Shown here piece after piece: positions 1 to 6,804 of a stretch of 14,904 nucleotides of DNA. This DNA comes from Candidatus Nealsonbacteria bacterium RIFCSPHIGHO2_02_FULL_43_13 (lineage in GTDB: Bacteria; Patescibacteriota; Minisyncoccia; Minisyncoccales; MHMH01). The stretch spans positions 6,462 to 21,365 of the forward strand of contig MHMD01000031.1 of NCBI GenBank assembly GCA_001819295.1, in the 5' to 3' direction. The notes beneath the pieces are model-generated. The model worked only from the letters and a program-made list of their open reading frames with translations. It did no database searches and was not told where the DNA came from. Position numbers and translations under genes: made by a program. The stretch's first letter is position 1. Each line of letters begins with the position of its first letter.

Positions 1-2
1 AG

Positions 3-1313
3 ACCCTAAAAAAAGAAGTGACGATGGCTCTCGAGGAACTGGAAACCGAACTTAAGACAGAAGAAGATGCCCAGCGCGAGCCCTTAAAAAAAGCCGAGTT
101 CGAAAGAATGGCCGAGGAGGCGCCCATTACCAAGGTCGTGGCCGTCATGCTGCGGCATGCCGTGGACGCCAAAGCTTCGGATATCCACGTAGAACCCACT
201 AAAAAAGAATTAAGGATTCGTTTTCGGGTAGACGGAGTTCTGCACCCGAATCTTCTATTGCCCCTGCAAGTTCATCCGGCGGTGGTCGCCCGCATCAAGA
301 TTCTTTCTAATCTTAAAATCGACGAAACGCGCATGCCTCAAGATGGCCGTTTTTCGGCGAAGACCGGAGGCAAAGATATCGATTTCCGCGTCTCGACTTT
401 CCCGACTACTTTAGGCGAGAAGGTGGTCATGAGGATATTGGACCCGACCGAGGGCGTCAAAAAATTTGAGAAACTAGGGCTTGAAAAAAGAAATCTGGCA
501 GTGGTGGAAAAGGCCGCCAAACAACCTTACGGCCTTATTTTGGCAACCGGCCCTACGGGAAGCGGCAAAACCACCACGCTTTACGCAATTTTAAATCTTT
601 TGAACCAAGAAACCGTCAACGTCATCACCCTGGAAGATCCGGTGGAGTATTTTGTGCCGGGCATCAATCAGTCGCAAATTCAGCCGGAAATCGGCTATAC
701 CTTCGCCAAAGGCTTGAGGCATATTTTGCGTCAAGACCCCAATATCATCATGGTGGGCGAAATCAGAGATGAGGAAACGGCCTCCTTAGCCACTAACGCC
801 GCTTTGACCGGCCACGTCGTCTTATCAACCCTCCACACCAACAACGCCACAGGGGTAATCCCTCGTTTAATTGACTTGGGAGTCGCTTCGTTTTTGATTC
901 CGCCCGCTTTGAGATTAGCGATCGCTCAAAGATTGGTCAGAGTTTTATGCCCCGATTGCAAAAAGGAGGCTGTGCCCAGCGCGGAAGTGAAAGCGATGAT
1001 TTTGAAAGAAATAGAGAATCTGCCGTCTTTAATCAAAAAAGACGTTAAAGTGCCAAGCGATTTTAAAATTTACGAAATTAAAGGCTGTAAAAAATGCAAC
1101 TCTTCAGGCTATGCGGGTCGGATTGCCCTTTTTGAAATTTTAGAGATGACCAGTCAGCTTGCCGAAATAATTTTGAAGGAACCAAACGAATCGAGAATTT
1201 TAGAAGAAGCCAGGCGTCAGGGGATGATTACCATGAAGCAGGACGGTATTCTGAAGGTGCTGGAGGGCATCACCTCGGTCGAAGAAGTATTAAGAGCCGC
1301 TGAAGAAAAATGA
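3..1313 (+). CDS. pilB: Type IV pilus extension ATPase PilB (5' end outside window)
   Basis: This is a hexameric cytoplasmic secretion ATPase of the GspE/PilB family that powers pilin polymerisation at the inner membrane. The frame is open to the window edge. The first visible residues (TLKKEVTMALEELE) look like the linker that normally joins the N-terminal MshEN-type domain to the ATPase, so the GTG at 18 is not the true start and roughly the N-terminal third is missing. Visible are the N2 domain (KASDIHVEP), Walker A GPTGSGKTT (nt 549-575), an Asp box (VITLEDPVEY), Walker B (IIMVGEIRDEE) and a His box (TGHVVLSTLHTN). Two CxxC pairs (CPDC and CKKC) form the C-terminal zinc site typical of PilB/GspE and absent from PilT. 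The stop overlaps the pilT start by 4 bases (ATGA), so the two are translationally coupled. Every motif needed for ATP hydrolysis is intact. Confidence 0.95.
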   Translation, partial: TLKKEVTMALEELETELKTEEDAQREPLKKAEFERMAEEAPITKVVAVMLRHAVDAKASDIHVEPTKKELRIRFRVDGVLHPNLLLPLQVHPAVVARIKILSNLKIDETRMPQDGRFSAKTGGKDIDFRVSTFPTTLGEKVVMRILDPTEGVKKFEKLGLEKRNLAVVEKAAKQPYGLILATGPTGSGKTTTLYAILNLLNQETVNVITLEDPVEYFVPGINQSQIQPEIGYTFAKGLRHILRQDPNIIMVGEIRDEETASLATNAALTGHVVLSTLHTNNATGVIPRLIDLGVASFLIPPALRLAIAQRLVRVLCPDCKKEAVPSAEVKAMILKEIENLPSLIKKDVKVPSDFKIYEIKGCKKCNSSGYAGRIALFEILEMTSQLAEIILKEPNESRILEEARRQGMITMKQDGILKVLEGITSVEEVLRAAEEK

Positions 1314-2389
1314 AAAACAATAACGGTTACGTCGCTCAATTAAACGAATTATTAACTCTTACGGTTAAAGAGCGGGCTTCGGACCTGCATATTTCGGTCG
1401 GGCATCCGCCGGTTTTAAGAGTTCAGGGCACGCTCATTCCCTTGCTTAAACAAAAAAAGGTAACGACCGAAGATGCCGAGGGTTTGGCCCGCGTTTTGCT
1501 GCAGGACGAAAAATACGCCCGTTTTTTAAAAGAGAAAGAAGTTGATTTTTCTTTAAATTTTGAAAGCGACGCCAGATTTAGAGTCAATATTTTTTTCCAA
1601 AAAGGGAATATTTCTTGCGCCTTGAGGCTGGTGCCCTCAAAAATACCCACCATCGAAGAATTAAATCTGCCGCCGATCTTGCATGAGTTTACGAAAGCTA
1701 ACCAAGGGTTCGTGCTGATTACCGGCCCTTCAAGCCAGGGGAAATCCACGACGCTCGCCGCCCTGATCGATGAAATCAACCATCAAAGAGCCGAGCATAT
1801 CATCACCATTGAAGACCCGATCGAATATATTTTTAAGGAAGACCGGGCGATTATCGACCAAAGAGAAGTTTATCAGGATACCTTAAGTTTTACCCAAGCC
1901 TTAAGGTCCACCTTTCGGCAAGATCCCAATGTTATCATGGTGGGCGAAATGAGAGACCAGGAAACGATCTCGACCGCCATTACGGCTGCGGAAACCGGCC
2001 ACTTGGTTTTTGCCACGCTTCACACTAATTCCGCCTCGCAAACCATCCATCGCATTGTGGATACTTTTCCTTCGGAGCAGCAATCACAAGTGCGGGCGCA
2101 GTTATCAAGCTCTCTTTTGGGCATTGTTTCTCAAAGATTGATCCCGCGGATTAAAGGCGGCATGATTCCGGCTTGCGAAATTATGATATCCAACTCGGCC
2201 ACCGCCAATCTCATCCGAGAGAATAAAATCCATGAACTGCCGTTAGTTATTGAAACTTCCCTTGAGGCGGGCATGATTTCTTTAAACAGGTCCTTGGCTA
2301 TTTTGATTAACGCCAGGGAGATTTCCCTGGGAGACGCTTTAAGGTGTTCCTTGAATCCCACCGAGTTAAAGATGTTGTTGCATAAATGA
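1310..2389 (+). CDS. pilT: Type IV pilus retraction ATPase PilT
   Basis: PilT depolymerises the pilus and drives twitching or DNA-uptake retraction from the cytoplasmic side. The 359 residues match the usual PilT length. It has an N-terminal PAS-like domain (ERASDLHISVGHPP, residues 21-34), Walker A GPSSQGKST at 139-147, an Asp box at 164-173 (HIITIEDPIEY), Walker B at 207-216 (PNVIMVGEMRDQETI) and a His box at 229-240. Near 298-310 is TANLIRENKIHEL, the counterpart of the AIRNLIRE motif that marks PilT rather than PilB. There is no zinc-binding CxxC pair, as expected. Walker A carries SSQ where most PilT proteins have TGS; GKST is intact, so activity is expected. The ATGA overlap with pilB fixes the start. 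The gap to pilC contains a short duplicated segment, described separately. Confidence 0.95.
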   Translation: MKNNNGYVAQLNELLTLTVKERASDLHISVGHPPVLRVQGTLIPLLKQKKVTTEDAEGLARVLLQDEKYARFLKEKEVDFSLNFESDARFRVNIFFQKGNISCALRLVPSKIPTIEELNLPPILHEFTKANQGFVLITGPSSQGKSTTLAALIDEINHQRAEHIITIEDPIEYIFKEDRAIIDQREVYQDTLSFTQALRSTFRQDPNVIMVGEMRDQETISTAITAAETGHLVFATLHTNSASQTIHRIVDTFPSEQQSQVRAQLSSSLLGIVSQRLIPRIKGGMIPACEIMISNSATANLIRENKIHELPLVIETSLEAGMISLNRSLAILINAREISLGDALRCSLNPTELKMLLHK

Positions 2390-2461
2390 AATTTAATTAT
2401 AATTCCCCAATAAATTGGGAGCCCCTATTAATTAAATTCCTATTTCATGAAATTTAATTAT
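2386..2461 (+). repeat. 15-bp direct repeat bracketing a 46-bp insertion between pilT and pilC
   Basis: ATGAAATTTAATTAT occurs exactly at 2386-2400 and 2447-2461. The second copy is the first five codons of pilC; the first overlaps the pilT stop as ATGA. The 46 bases between hold two inverted repeats: CCCAAT/ATTGGG (2406-2419) and a 10-bp AT-only pair (2429-2438 with 2451-2460) whose loop contains the pilC start codon. A TATAAT lies at 2398-2403 but has no good -35 partner. The layout suggests an insertion that duplicated the start of pilC. Confidence 0.75.
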
Positions 2462-3652
2462 CAAGCGAGATCCAAAAAGGGCGAGGTGCAGACAGGCATG
2501 GTGGAGGCCTCCTCAAGAGAGGCGGCCATTCTTCTTTTGCAGAAGCATAATTTGTTCGTCACTTTTTTGACACAAGCGGAAGCCAAGCCCTTTTACTCAA
2601 AAAAGATAAAGATTTTTGAAAGGGTTTCCAAGAAAGATGTTGTTAATTTTTCCCGCCAGCTATCTTTGATGTTTAAATCAAAGATTCCGCTTGTTCAGTC
2701 GCTTCACTCCATCGCCGAGCAGACTAAAAATCCGGCGTTCCGGGAAAAGATTTTAATGATTTCCCAGGAGGTGGAAGGCGGCACCCGGTTCTCGCAGGCC
2801 TTGTCGGCTCATCCTAAACTTTTCTCCAGTTTCTATGTAAGTATGGTCAAAGCCGGCGAAGCTTCGGGTTCTTTGTCCGAAAGCCTAACTTATTTAGCCG
2901 ATCACTTGGAGCGCGAATATTACCTTAATTCCAAAATTCAGGGAGCGATGATTTATCCGGCCTTGATTGTGGTGGTCGTCATCGGCGTTTTGGTCATGAT
3001 GATGTTTTTTGTAATTCCGAATATGACTAAGGTTTTTACCGAAACGGGCCAGGACTTGCCCCTGGTGACAAAAATAGTCATCGGTCTTTCTAATCTCATG
3101 AGGCATTGGGGCTGGCTTGTCTTTTTATTGTCAGCCGGGGCGGGGATGGGGTTGATGCGCTACGGCAAGACGGTTGAGGGTAAAAAAATCAAAGACAGGT
3201 TTTTTTTGCGCGTTCCTTTCGTCGGTTCTTTTTTAAAGATGATTTATCTTTCCCGTTTTGCCGAAAACCTTTCAACTTTAATTTCAGGCGGCATTCCCAT
3301 CGCCCAGTCTTTGGAAATTACTGCCGAAATCGTGGGCAACGATGTCTACCGGCAGATTGTTTTTGAAATTAAAGAAGAGGTGATCAGGGGTGAAAACATG
3401 AGCAAGATTCTGGCGCGCCATCCCGAAGCGTTCCCGCCGATTTTAACCCAGATGGTGGCGGTGGGGGAGAAAACAGGCACTTTGGATCAAAGCTTGATGT
3501 CAGTCGTTGATTTTTACCGCAAGGAGGTGGAAAGGTCGGTTGACAATCTTTTAAGTATTTTGGAGCCGGTCATGGTGATTTTCCTGGGAGGTATGGTCGC
3601 TGGCCTGTTGGGCGCGATTCTGCTGCCCCTTTATAAAATGAGCAGTTTTTAG
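2447..3652 (+). CDS. pilC: Type IV pilus inner-membrane platform protein PilC
   Basis: PilC is the integral membrane platform of the pilus machine. It couples the PilB and PilT ATPases to pilin insertion and removal. The 401 residues are full family length. The N-terminus MKFNYQARSKKGEVQTGMVE is typical of GspF/PilC. Two T2SSF repeats are visible, about residues 66-188 and 266-390, each with the conserved pattern of a cytoplasmic helical bundle followed by a hydrophobic segment. Membrane segments lie near 168-191, 221-238 and 371-397. The motifs MVKAGEASGSL (133-143) and MVAVGEKTGTLD (336-347) are the paired family signatures. No ribosome binding site precedes the ATG. An ancestral ATGA overlap with pilT seems to have been broken by the small insertion just upstream. 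The gene ends 94 bases before the major pilin and has no visible terminator. Confidence 0.95.
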   Translation: MKFNYQARSKKGEVQTGMVEASSREAAILLLQKHNLFVTFLTQAEAKPFYSKKIKIFERVSKKDVVNFSRQLSLMFKSKIPLVQSLHSIAEQTKNPAFREKILMISQEVEGGTRFSQALSAHPKLFSSFYVSMVKAGEASGSLSESLTYLADHLEREYYLNSKIQGAMIYPALIVVVVIGVLVMMMFFVIPNMTKVFTETGQDLPLVTKIVIGLSNLMRHWGWLVFLLSAGAGMGLMRYGKTVEGKKIKDRFFLRVPFVGSFLKMIYLSRFAENLSTLISGGIPIAQSLEITAEIVGNDVYRQIVFEIKEEVIRGENMSKILARHPEAFPPILTQMVAVGEKTGTLDQSLMSVVDFYRKEVERSVDNLLSILEPVMVIFLGGMVAGLLGAILLPLYKMSSF

Positions 3653-3666
3653 ATATCCACACCCCC

Positions 3667-3688
3667 TTGACTCAAAATATGCTAAAAT
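3667..3688 (+). promoter_or_regulatory. Candidate promoter for the major prepilin
   Basis: TTGACT (3667-3672) is followed 10 bases later by TGCTAAAAT (3680-3688), an extended -10 with one mismatch to TGnTATAAT. The spacing is too short for both boxes to act together in the standard way, so the extended -10 is the stronger part. It lies in the pilC-pilin gap and leaves a leader of about 50 bases. Together with the terminator after the pilin, it suggests a separate, abundant pilin transcript. Confidence 0.45.
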
Positions 3689-3746
3689 ACAAGCAGGTGG
3701 TTTAAAAATTAAAAAGGTCGACAAGAAAATTAAACTTCGCAAAAAT

Positions 3747-4211
3747 ATGTTACAATTATTAACTAAAAGGTTTACTCTGGGGGAATCGAAGGGCTTTACC
3801 TTAATTGAGTTGTTGGTGGTCATCGCCATCATCGGTATTTTATCTTCCATTGTGCTAGTTTCCATGGGCGGAGCCAGAAAGTCTGCTAGGGATGGCGTGA
3901 GAAAAGCCGACATGCGCCAATTAGTCACCGCTCAAGAGATGTATAACGGAGGTAAAGACGCTTATTACCCTTCAGCCACTTATCCCACCAGTATTGTTGA
4001 TGGCACCATATCTTATATGGCGAAAACTCCTACAGACCCGACTAATTTAGGAAGTTATATTTATAAGACCATCGCTAATGTCGGAGTTACTGATAAATTC
4101 TGTTATTACGCCACTCTTGAGGACGGAAAATTTTATACCGCCTCTCACGTGGGGAATACCGGCAGATCAACGGCGCCCACAACATTAGATGAATGCGCGA
4201 CAGCCAACTAA
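3747..4211 (+). CDS. pilA: Major type IV prepilin
   Basis: This is a secreted pilin subunit that polymerises into the pilus fibre after leader removal by PilD. The 154-residue precursor has a 16-residue leader ending SKG, then the class III motif FTLIELLVVIAIIGILSSIV. Cleavage falls between Gly16 and Phe17, with the essential Glu at mature position 5 (residue 21). The hydrophobic helix runs to about residue 40 and continues as an amphipathic helix (RKSARDGVRKADMRQLVTAQEMY). The small globular domain ends with Cys119 and Cys150, placed as the D-region disulfide pair of type IVa pilins. It is called the major pilin because it stands alone between a promoter and a strong terminator, next to pilC. 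A minor-pilin role cannot be excluded from sequence. The leader is somewhat long, and no Shine-Dalgarno sequence precedes the ATG. Confidence 0.88.
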   Translation: MLQLLTKRFTLGESKGFTLIELLVVIAIIGILSSIVLVSMGGARKSARDGVRKADMRQLVTAQEMYNGGKDAYYPSATYPTSIVDGTISYMAKTPTDPTNLGSYIYKTIANVGVTDKFCYYATLEDGKFYTASHVGNTGRSTAPTTLDECATAN

Positions 4212-4250
4212 GGTTTTTGAAAACCGCTCGTTGCCCGGCTTAGCCGCGCG

Positions 4251-4280
4251 CCCCCTCCATAATGGAGGGGGTTTGTTTTT
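4251..4280 (+). terminator. Rho-independent terminator after the prepilin
   Basis: CCCCCTCC (4251-4258) pairs perfectly with GGAGGGGG (4264-4271) across the loop ATAAT, extendable by AT pairs. TTTGTTTTT follows. It lies 40 bases after the prepilin stop and before the transposase. A weaker hairpin, GGTTTT/AAAACC, sits at 4212-4225. Confidence 0.85.
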
Positions 4281-4295
4281 GCGCAGACGCTATAT

Positions 4296-4310
4296 GGACA
4301 TCGCACGTCC
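4296..4310 (-). repeat. REP-like palindrome, left copy
   Basis: On the + strand it reads GGACATCGCACGTCC. Its reverse complement differs by one base from the copy at 5001-5015 (GGACGTGCGACGTCC), so the two flank the transposase in inverted orientation. Each forms a short hairpin with a small loop. Confidence 0.7.
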
Positions 4311-4322
4311 AAATAGGTTAAA

Positions 4323-5027
4323 ATGGGACTAGGGGTTATGAAAGGCGACGTATTCCACATTCTTAACAGAGGAGTAGAGAAGAGAGCGATTTTTTATAAT
4401 GAGAAAGACCGCCTCCGTTTTATTTACGGTTTGTATGATTTTAATGACGCTAATTACGCTTTCCCTTATCCGTATCGTTGCAAGACTCGGTCATTAGGAC
4501 ATGCGACGTCCGAATGGATAGGGAGAGAAAGAAAGGAGTTAGTTGATCTTCTTTGTTGGGTTGCGATGCCTAATCACAGCCATAATTTAATTCAAGAAAA
4601 AATCGACGGGGGAGGAAGTATTTTTTCCAAAAAAATCTTCGGCGGCCACACAAAATATATAAATGAGAAATATCAGAGAAGCGGAGTTTTATTCCAAGGG
4701 AGATCAAAAATAATTAAAGTAGAGCGCGATCCGCATTTCTTTTATCTTCCGTTTTATATTTTAGCTAACCCCATTAAATTAATTGAGCCTCATTGGAAGG
4801 AAAGAGGGATTAGGAATATGAAAAAAGCCGTTGATTTTTTAGAGAATTATCCCTGGTCGAGTTTTCTCGATGTAATCGGTAAAGAAAACTTCCCTTTATT
4901 GGTCAATAAAGATTTATTCTACGAGATTTTTCAAACTAGTGAAAAAAAATTCAAAAAAGAATTTTTTGAGTGGCTTGAAAGCTACACCGGAACGCCATTA
5001 GGACGTGCGACGTCCAAATACTCATGA
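4323..5027 (+). CDS. REP-associated tyrosine transposase (Y1 HUH family)
   Basis: This is a single-strand DNA transposase related to IS200/IS605 TnpA and to the RAYT proteins that mobilise REP palindromes. The N-terminal motif FHILNRGVEKRAIF (11-24), AMPNHSH (81-87), TKYINEKYQRSGVLFQGR (110-127; Tyr112 is the likely nucleophile) and the NPIK motif (149-152) are all in family order. The HUH pair is H85-S86-H87; the middle residue is normally hydrophobic, so Ser is unusual. A REP-like palindrome sits in frame inside the gene, giving LGHATSE (58-64), and another at the C-terminus gives LGRATSK (226-232). An internal ATG at 4338, giving MKGDVFHILNRG, may be the real start. The stop overlaps the pilD ATG by 4 bases. 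The protein looks intact and may be active. Confidence 0.88.
   Translation: MGLGVMKGDVFHILNRGVEKRAIFYNEKDRLRFIYGLYDFNDANYAFPYPYRCKTRSLGHATSEWIGRERKELVDLLCWVAMPNHSHNLIQEKIDGGGSIFSKKIFGGHTKYINEKYQRSGVLFQGRSKIIKVERDPHFFYLPFYILANPIKLIEPHWKERGIRNMKKAVDFLENYPWSSFLDVIGKENFPLLVNKDLFYEIFQTSEKKFKKEFFEWLESYTGTPLGRATSKYS
4497..4511 (+). repeat. REP-like palindrome inside the transposase gene
   Basis: GGACATGCGACGTCC differs by one base from the right-end copy at 5001-5015. It lies in the same reading frame, so both copies encode LG(H/R)ATS. The surrounding ATTA...AAT bases are also shared. Confidence 0.75.
5001..5015 (+). repeat. REP-like palindrome, right copy
   Basis: GGACGTGCGACGTCC is a perfect hairpin: GGACGT pairs with ACGTCC across the loop GCG. 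It encodes the C-terminal residues of the transposase and ends 8 bases before the pilD start codon. Confidence 0.8.
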
Positions 5028-5818
5028 GTTTGTTTTATTATATATTTATTTTTCTTTTAGGCTTGATTGCGGGTTCTTTTTTAAACTGCGTGATTTATCG
5101 TTTGGAAAATAATCGAGGTTTCTTAACGGGGCGCTCCTTTTGCCCGAAATGCAAGCATGTTTTGGCGTGGTACGACTTAATTCCTGTTTTCAGTTTTTTA
5201 GCTCTGATGGGCCGATGCCGCTATTGCCGAAAGAAGATAAGCTGGCAGTATCCTTTGGTGGAATTAGTCACTGGCTTTTTGTTTGTTTTATATTTTTGGA
5301 TTTTGCTTGCCCGCCGTAGCCTTGGCGGAGGCGGGGATTTGGGAATTGATTTGGTATTTGGATTTTTGATTTTGCCATTTTTGGTGGTTATTTTCGTTTA
5401 CGATTTAAAACATTATCTTATCCCGGATAAAATTATTTATCCGGCGATTGTTCTGGCGCTGATTTTAGGATTTACGAAATCCCCCTTAATTTTGGGGGAT
5501 TTCGTAAATCCGTTAATATCGGCAATCGGCGCCGCGGCATTTTTTGGAGCGATAGTGCTGGTGTCTCGGGGCAAATGGATGGGGGTGGGGGACATTAAAT
5601 TGGCCTTTTTTATGGGCTTGGTGCTTGGCTGGCCGAATATCTTAGTCGCTTTATTTTTTGCCTTCTTTGCCGGTGCTATAATAGGCTTAGGCTTGGTCTC
5701 CGTTAAGAGGAAGTCCTTTAAGTCAGAGGTGCCCTTCGGACCGTTTTTAGTGTCAGGAACCCTGGCGGCTATGTTTTACGGCCAAGGTCTTATCAATTGG
5801 TATTTAAGCCTATTTTAA
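5024..5818 (+). CDS. pilD: Prepilin peptidase / N-methyltransferase PilD
   Basis: PilD is an inner-membrane aspartyl protease (type IV prepilin peptidase) that removes prepilin leaders and methylates the new N-terminus. The N-terminal methyltransferase region has GSFLNCVIYRLE (17-28) and the zinc tetracysteine CPKC (40-43) with CRYC (65-68). The peptidase aspartates are Asp127 in YDLKHYLIPD and Asp190 in GVGD. The 264 residues and about eight hydrophobic segments fit the family. The substrates are the five prepilin-type proteins in this window. The start overlaps the transposase stop (ATGA) and no promoter is visible in between, so expression may depend on read-through past the prepilin terminator or on transcription from the element. 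Two palindromes lie inside the gene, at 5310-5335 and 5468-5511, both in loops between membrane helices where extra residues can be tolerated. Confidence 0.94.
   Translation: MSLFYYIFIFLLGLIAGSFLNCVIYRLENNRGFLTGRSFCPKCKHVLAWYDLIPVFSFLALMGRCRYCRKKISWQYPLVELVTGFLFVLYFWILLARRSLGGGGDLGIDLVFGFLILPFLVVIFVYDLKHYLIPDKIIYPAIVLALILGFTKSPLILGDFVNPLISAIGAAAFFGAIVLVSRGKWMGVGDIKLAFFMGLVLGWPNILVALFFAFFAGAIIGLGLVSVKRKSFKSEVPFGPFLVSGTLAAMFYGQGLINWYLSLF
5310..5335 (+). repeat. GC-rich palindrome inside pilD
   Basis: CCCGCC (5310-5315) pairs with GGCGGG (5330-5335), and GCC (5319-5321) with GGC (5324-5326), around a TT loop. It encodes the Arg/Gly-rich stretch ARRSLGGGG in a loop of PilD. Its base composition is sharply unlike the AT-rich DNA around it, which suggests an inserted dispersed repeat. 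Confidence 0.65.
5468..5511 (+). repeat. Perfect 18-bp inverted repeat inside pilD
   Basis: GGATTTACGAAATCCCCC (5468-5485) is perfectly complementary to 5494-5511 across the 8-base loop TTAATTTT. It is translated as GFTKSPLILGDFVNP (residues 149-163), a loop between two membrane helices of PilD. There is no T-tract after it and it sits mid-gene, so it is not a normal terminator. Confidence 0.9.
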
Positions 5819-6324
5819 TGGAAAATAAAGCCTTCACTCTTATCGAACTTTTAGTGGTAGTTTCCATTATCGTGCTGATAACCGCCCTGACTTTGCCCAA
5901 TTATCGGCTGGGCGACAATCAATTGGCGATTCAAAGATCGTCTCATAAAGTTTCCCAGGATTTAAGGCGAGCGCAGGAGTTTGCTATTTCGGTGAAAGAT
6001 TTCAACGGGAGCGTGCCTAATGGCTACGGCCTCTATTTTGATTTAGATCAACCCGACAGATACCTCGTGTTTGCCGATCTTGATGGCGATCATGTCTACT
6101 CCAGTCCCAGCGAGAAATCAGAAGAGATTATTCTCGAGGGCAATGTTACCCTAGGCTCTCTTACTCCTATTGCCCCGGATAATTCTTTAAACGTTTTTTT
6201 CGCGCCGCCGAACCCAACGATTAGTTTTCTTCCCAATGCCGCCACCGCCACAATTAATATTAAAGTCGCAGCTTCGCAAAAAAATATTCAGGTTAATAAA
6301 GCAGGATTAATCAACGTCGAATAA
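5818..6324 (+). CDS. Minor pilin, GspH/FimT-like
   Basis: This is a prepilin-like minor subunit of 168 residues. The ATG at 5818 is chosen because it shares a base with the pilD stop (TAATG) and gives a normal short leader, MENKA, before FTLIELLVVVSIIVLIT. The residue before the cleavage site is Ala rather than the usual Gly. After the hydrophobic helix comes SSHKVSQDLRRAQEFAIS, the helix pattern typical of GspH/FimT pseudopilins. Residues 70-168 form a probable beta-rich globular domain (YGLYFDLDQPDRYLVFADLDGD). In known systems, GspH/FimT-like subunits help initiate or tip the fibre and can bind DNA; that role here is inferred from family and position. It lies directly downstream of pilD and two bases before the next pilin gene, so it is probably cotranscribed. 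Confidence 0.82.
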   Translation: MENKAFTLIELLVVVSIIVLITALTLPNYRLGDNQLAIQRSSHKVSQDLRRAQEFAISVKDFNGSVPNGYGLYFDLDQPDRYLVFADLDGDHVYSSPSEKSEEIILEGNVTLGSLTPIAPDNSLNVFFAPPNPTISFLPNAATATINIKVAASQKNIQVNKAGLINVE

Positions 6325-6326
6325 TT

Positions 6327-6800
6327 ATGAAAAAAAGCGGTTTTACCTTGATTGAAACACTCGTCGCTGTTTTTTTGTTGACCGTGGGGACGGTTGGGTC
6401 TTTTTCCTTGATGCAAAAAGCGACGTCTTTCGCCTCGATTTCTTCTGCCCAATTCGTTGCTTCTTATCTTGCCCAGGAGGGCATCGAAACCATCAGAAAT
6501 ATCCGAGATACCAATTATCTGACAAAAGGCAGGGCTTGGGACAAAGATATCGCCGCCGGCTCGGATTTCCGGCTGGATTATCGGAGTTCGGTGTTTCCAG
6601 ACGCAACTTGCGGCGCTTATTTGCAGCATAACGGCAATTTTTATATCTGCTCGGCTGACTCCAGCGGCAAGTTTCAGAGGCAAATCACCATTGAAAAACC
6701 TGCTCCGGATAAAATGGTGGTTTCGGTCGAAGTGAGCTGGTCGCAACAAGGTTCTCGGCATCAGGTCGTGGTTCAAACAGAACTTCGTAAATGGCGATAA
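6327..6800 (+). CDS. Minor pilin, PilV-like
   Basis: This is a prepilin-type protein of 157 residues with the short leader MKKSG, then FTLIETLVAVFLLTVGTVGS. Glu is at mature position 5. The following AQFVASYLAQEGIETIRNIRDTNYL is the characteristic helix of PilV/GspI-like minor pilins, especially the EGIE.IRNIRD pattern. Two cysteines (TCGAY and YICSA) may form a disulfide in the globular domain. The gene starts two bases after the previous stop with no Shine-Dalgarno sequence, so it is read in the same transcript. It would join the priming complex of minor pilins after PilD processing. The subclass is assigned by motif only. Confidence 0.82.
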   Translation: MKKSGFTLIETLVAVFLLTVGTVGSFSLMQKATSFASISSAQFVASYLAQEGIETIRNIRDTNYLTKGRAWDKDIAAGSDFRLDYRSSVFPDATCGAYLQHNGNFYICSADSSGKFQRQITIEKPAPDKMVVSVEVSWSQQGSRHQVVVQTELRKWR

Positions 6801-6804
6801 TTTT

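Larger units (their letters stand above)
4296..5027 (+). mobile_element. REP-associated (IS200-like) transposase element in the pilus cluster
   Basis: The unit is one Y1 HUH transposase gene bounded by near-identical palindromes in opposite orientation: 4296-4310 on the left and 5001-5015 on the right. It lies between the prepilin terminator and pilD, interrupting what would otherwise be a continuous pilus gene order. This matches REP/RAYT elements, which recognise hairpins rather than long terminal inverted repeats. Exact ends and any target site cannot be set from one copy. Confidence 0.7.

Noticed and set aside
4212..4322. tRNA or small RNA gene between the prepilin and the transposase.
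   Set aside because: Only the terminator, a short AT hairpin and the REP-like palindrome are seen; no cloverleaf or T-arm sequence.
5468..5511. Intrinsic terminator in pilD.
   Set aside because: It lies mid-gene with no T-tract after the stem, and the downstream pilD codons and pilin genes are intact.
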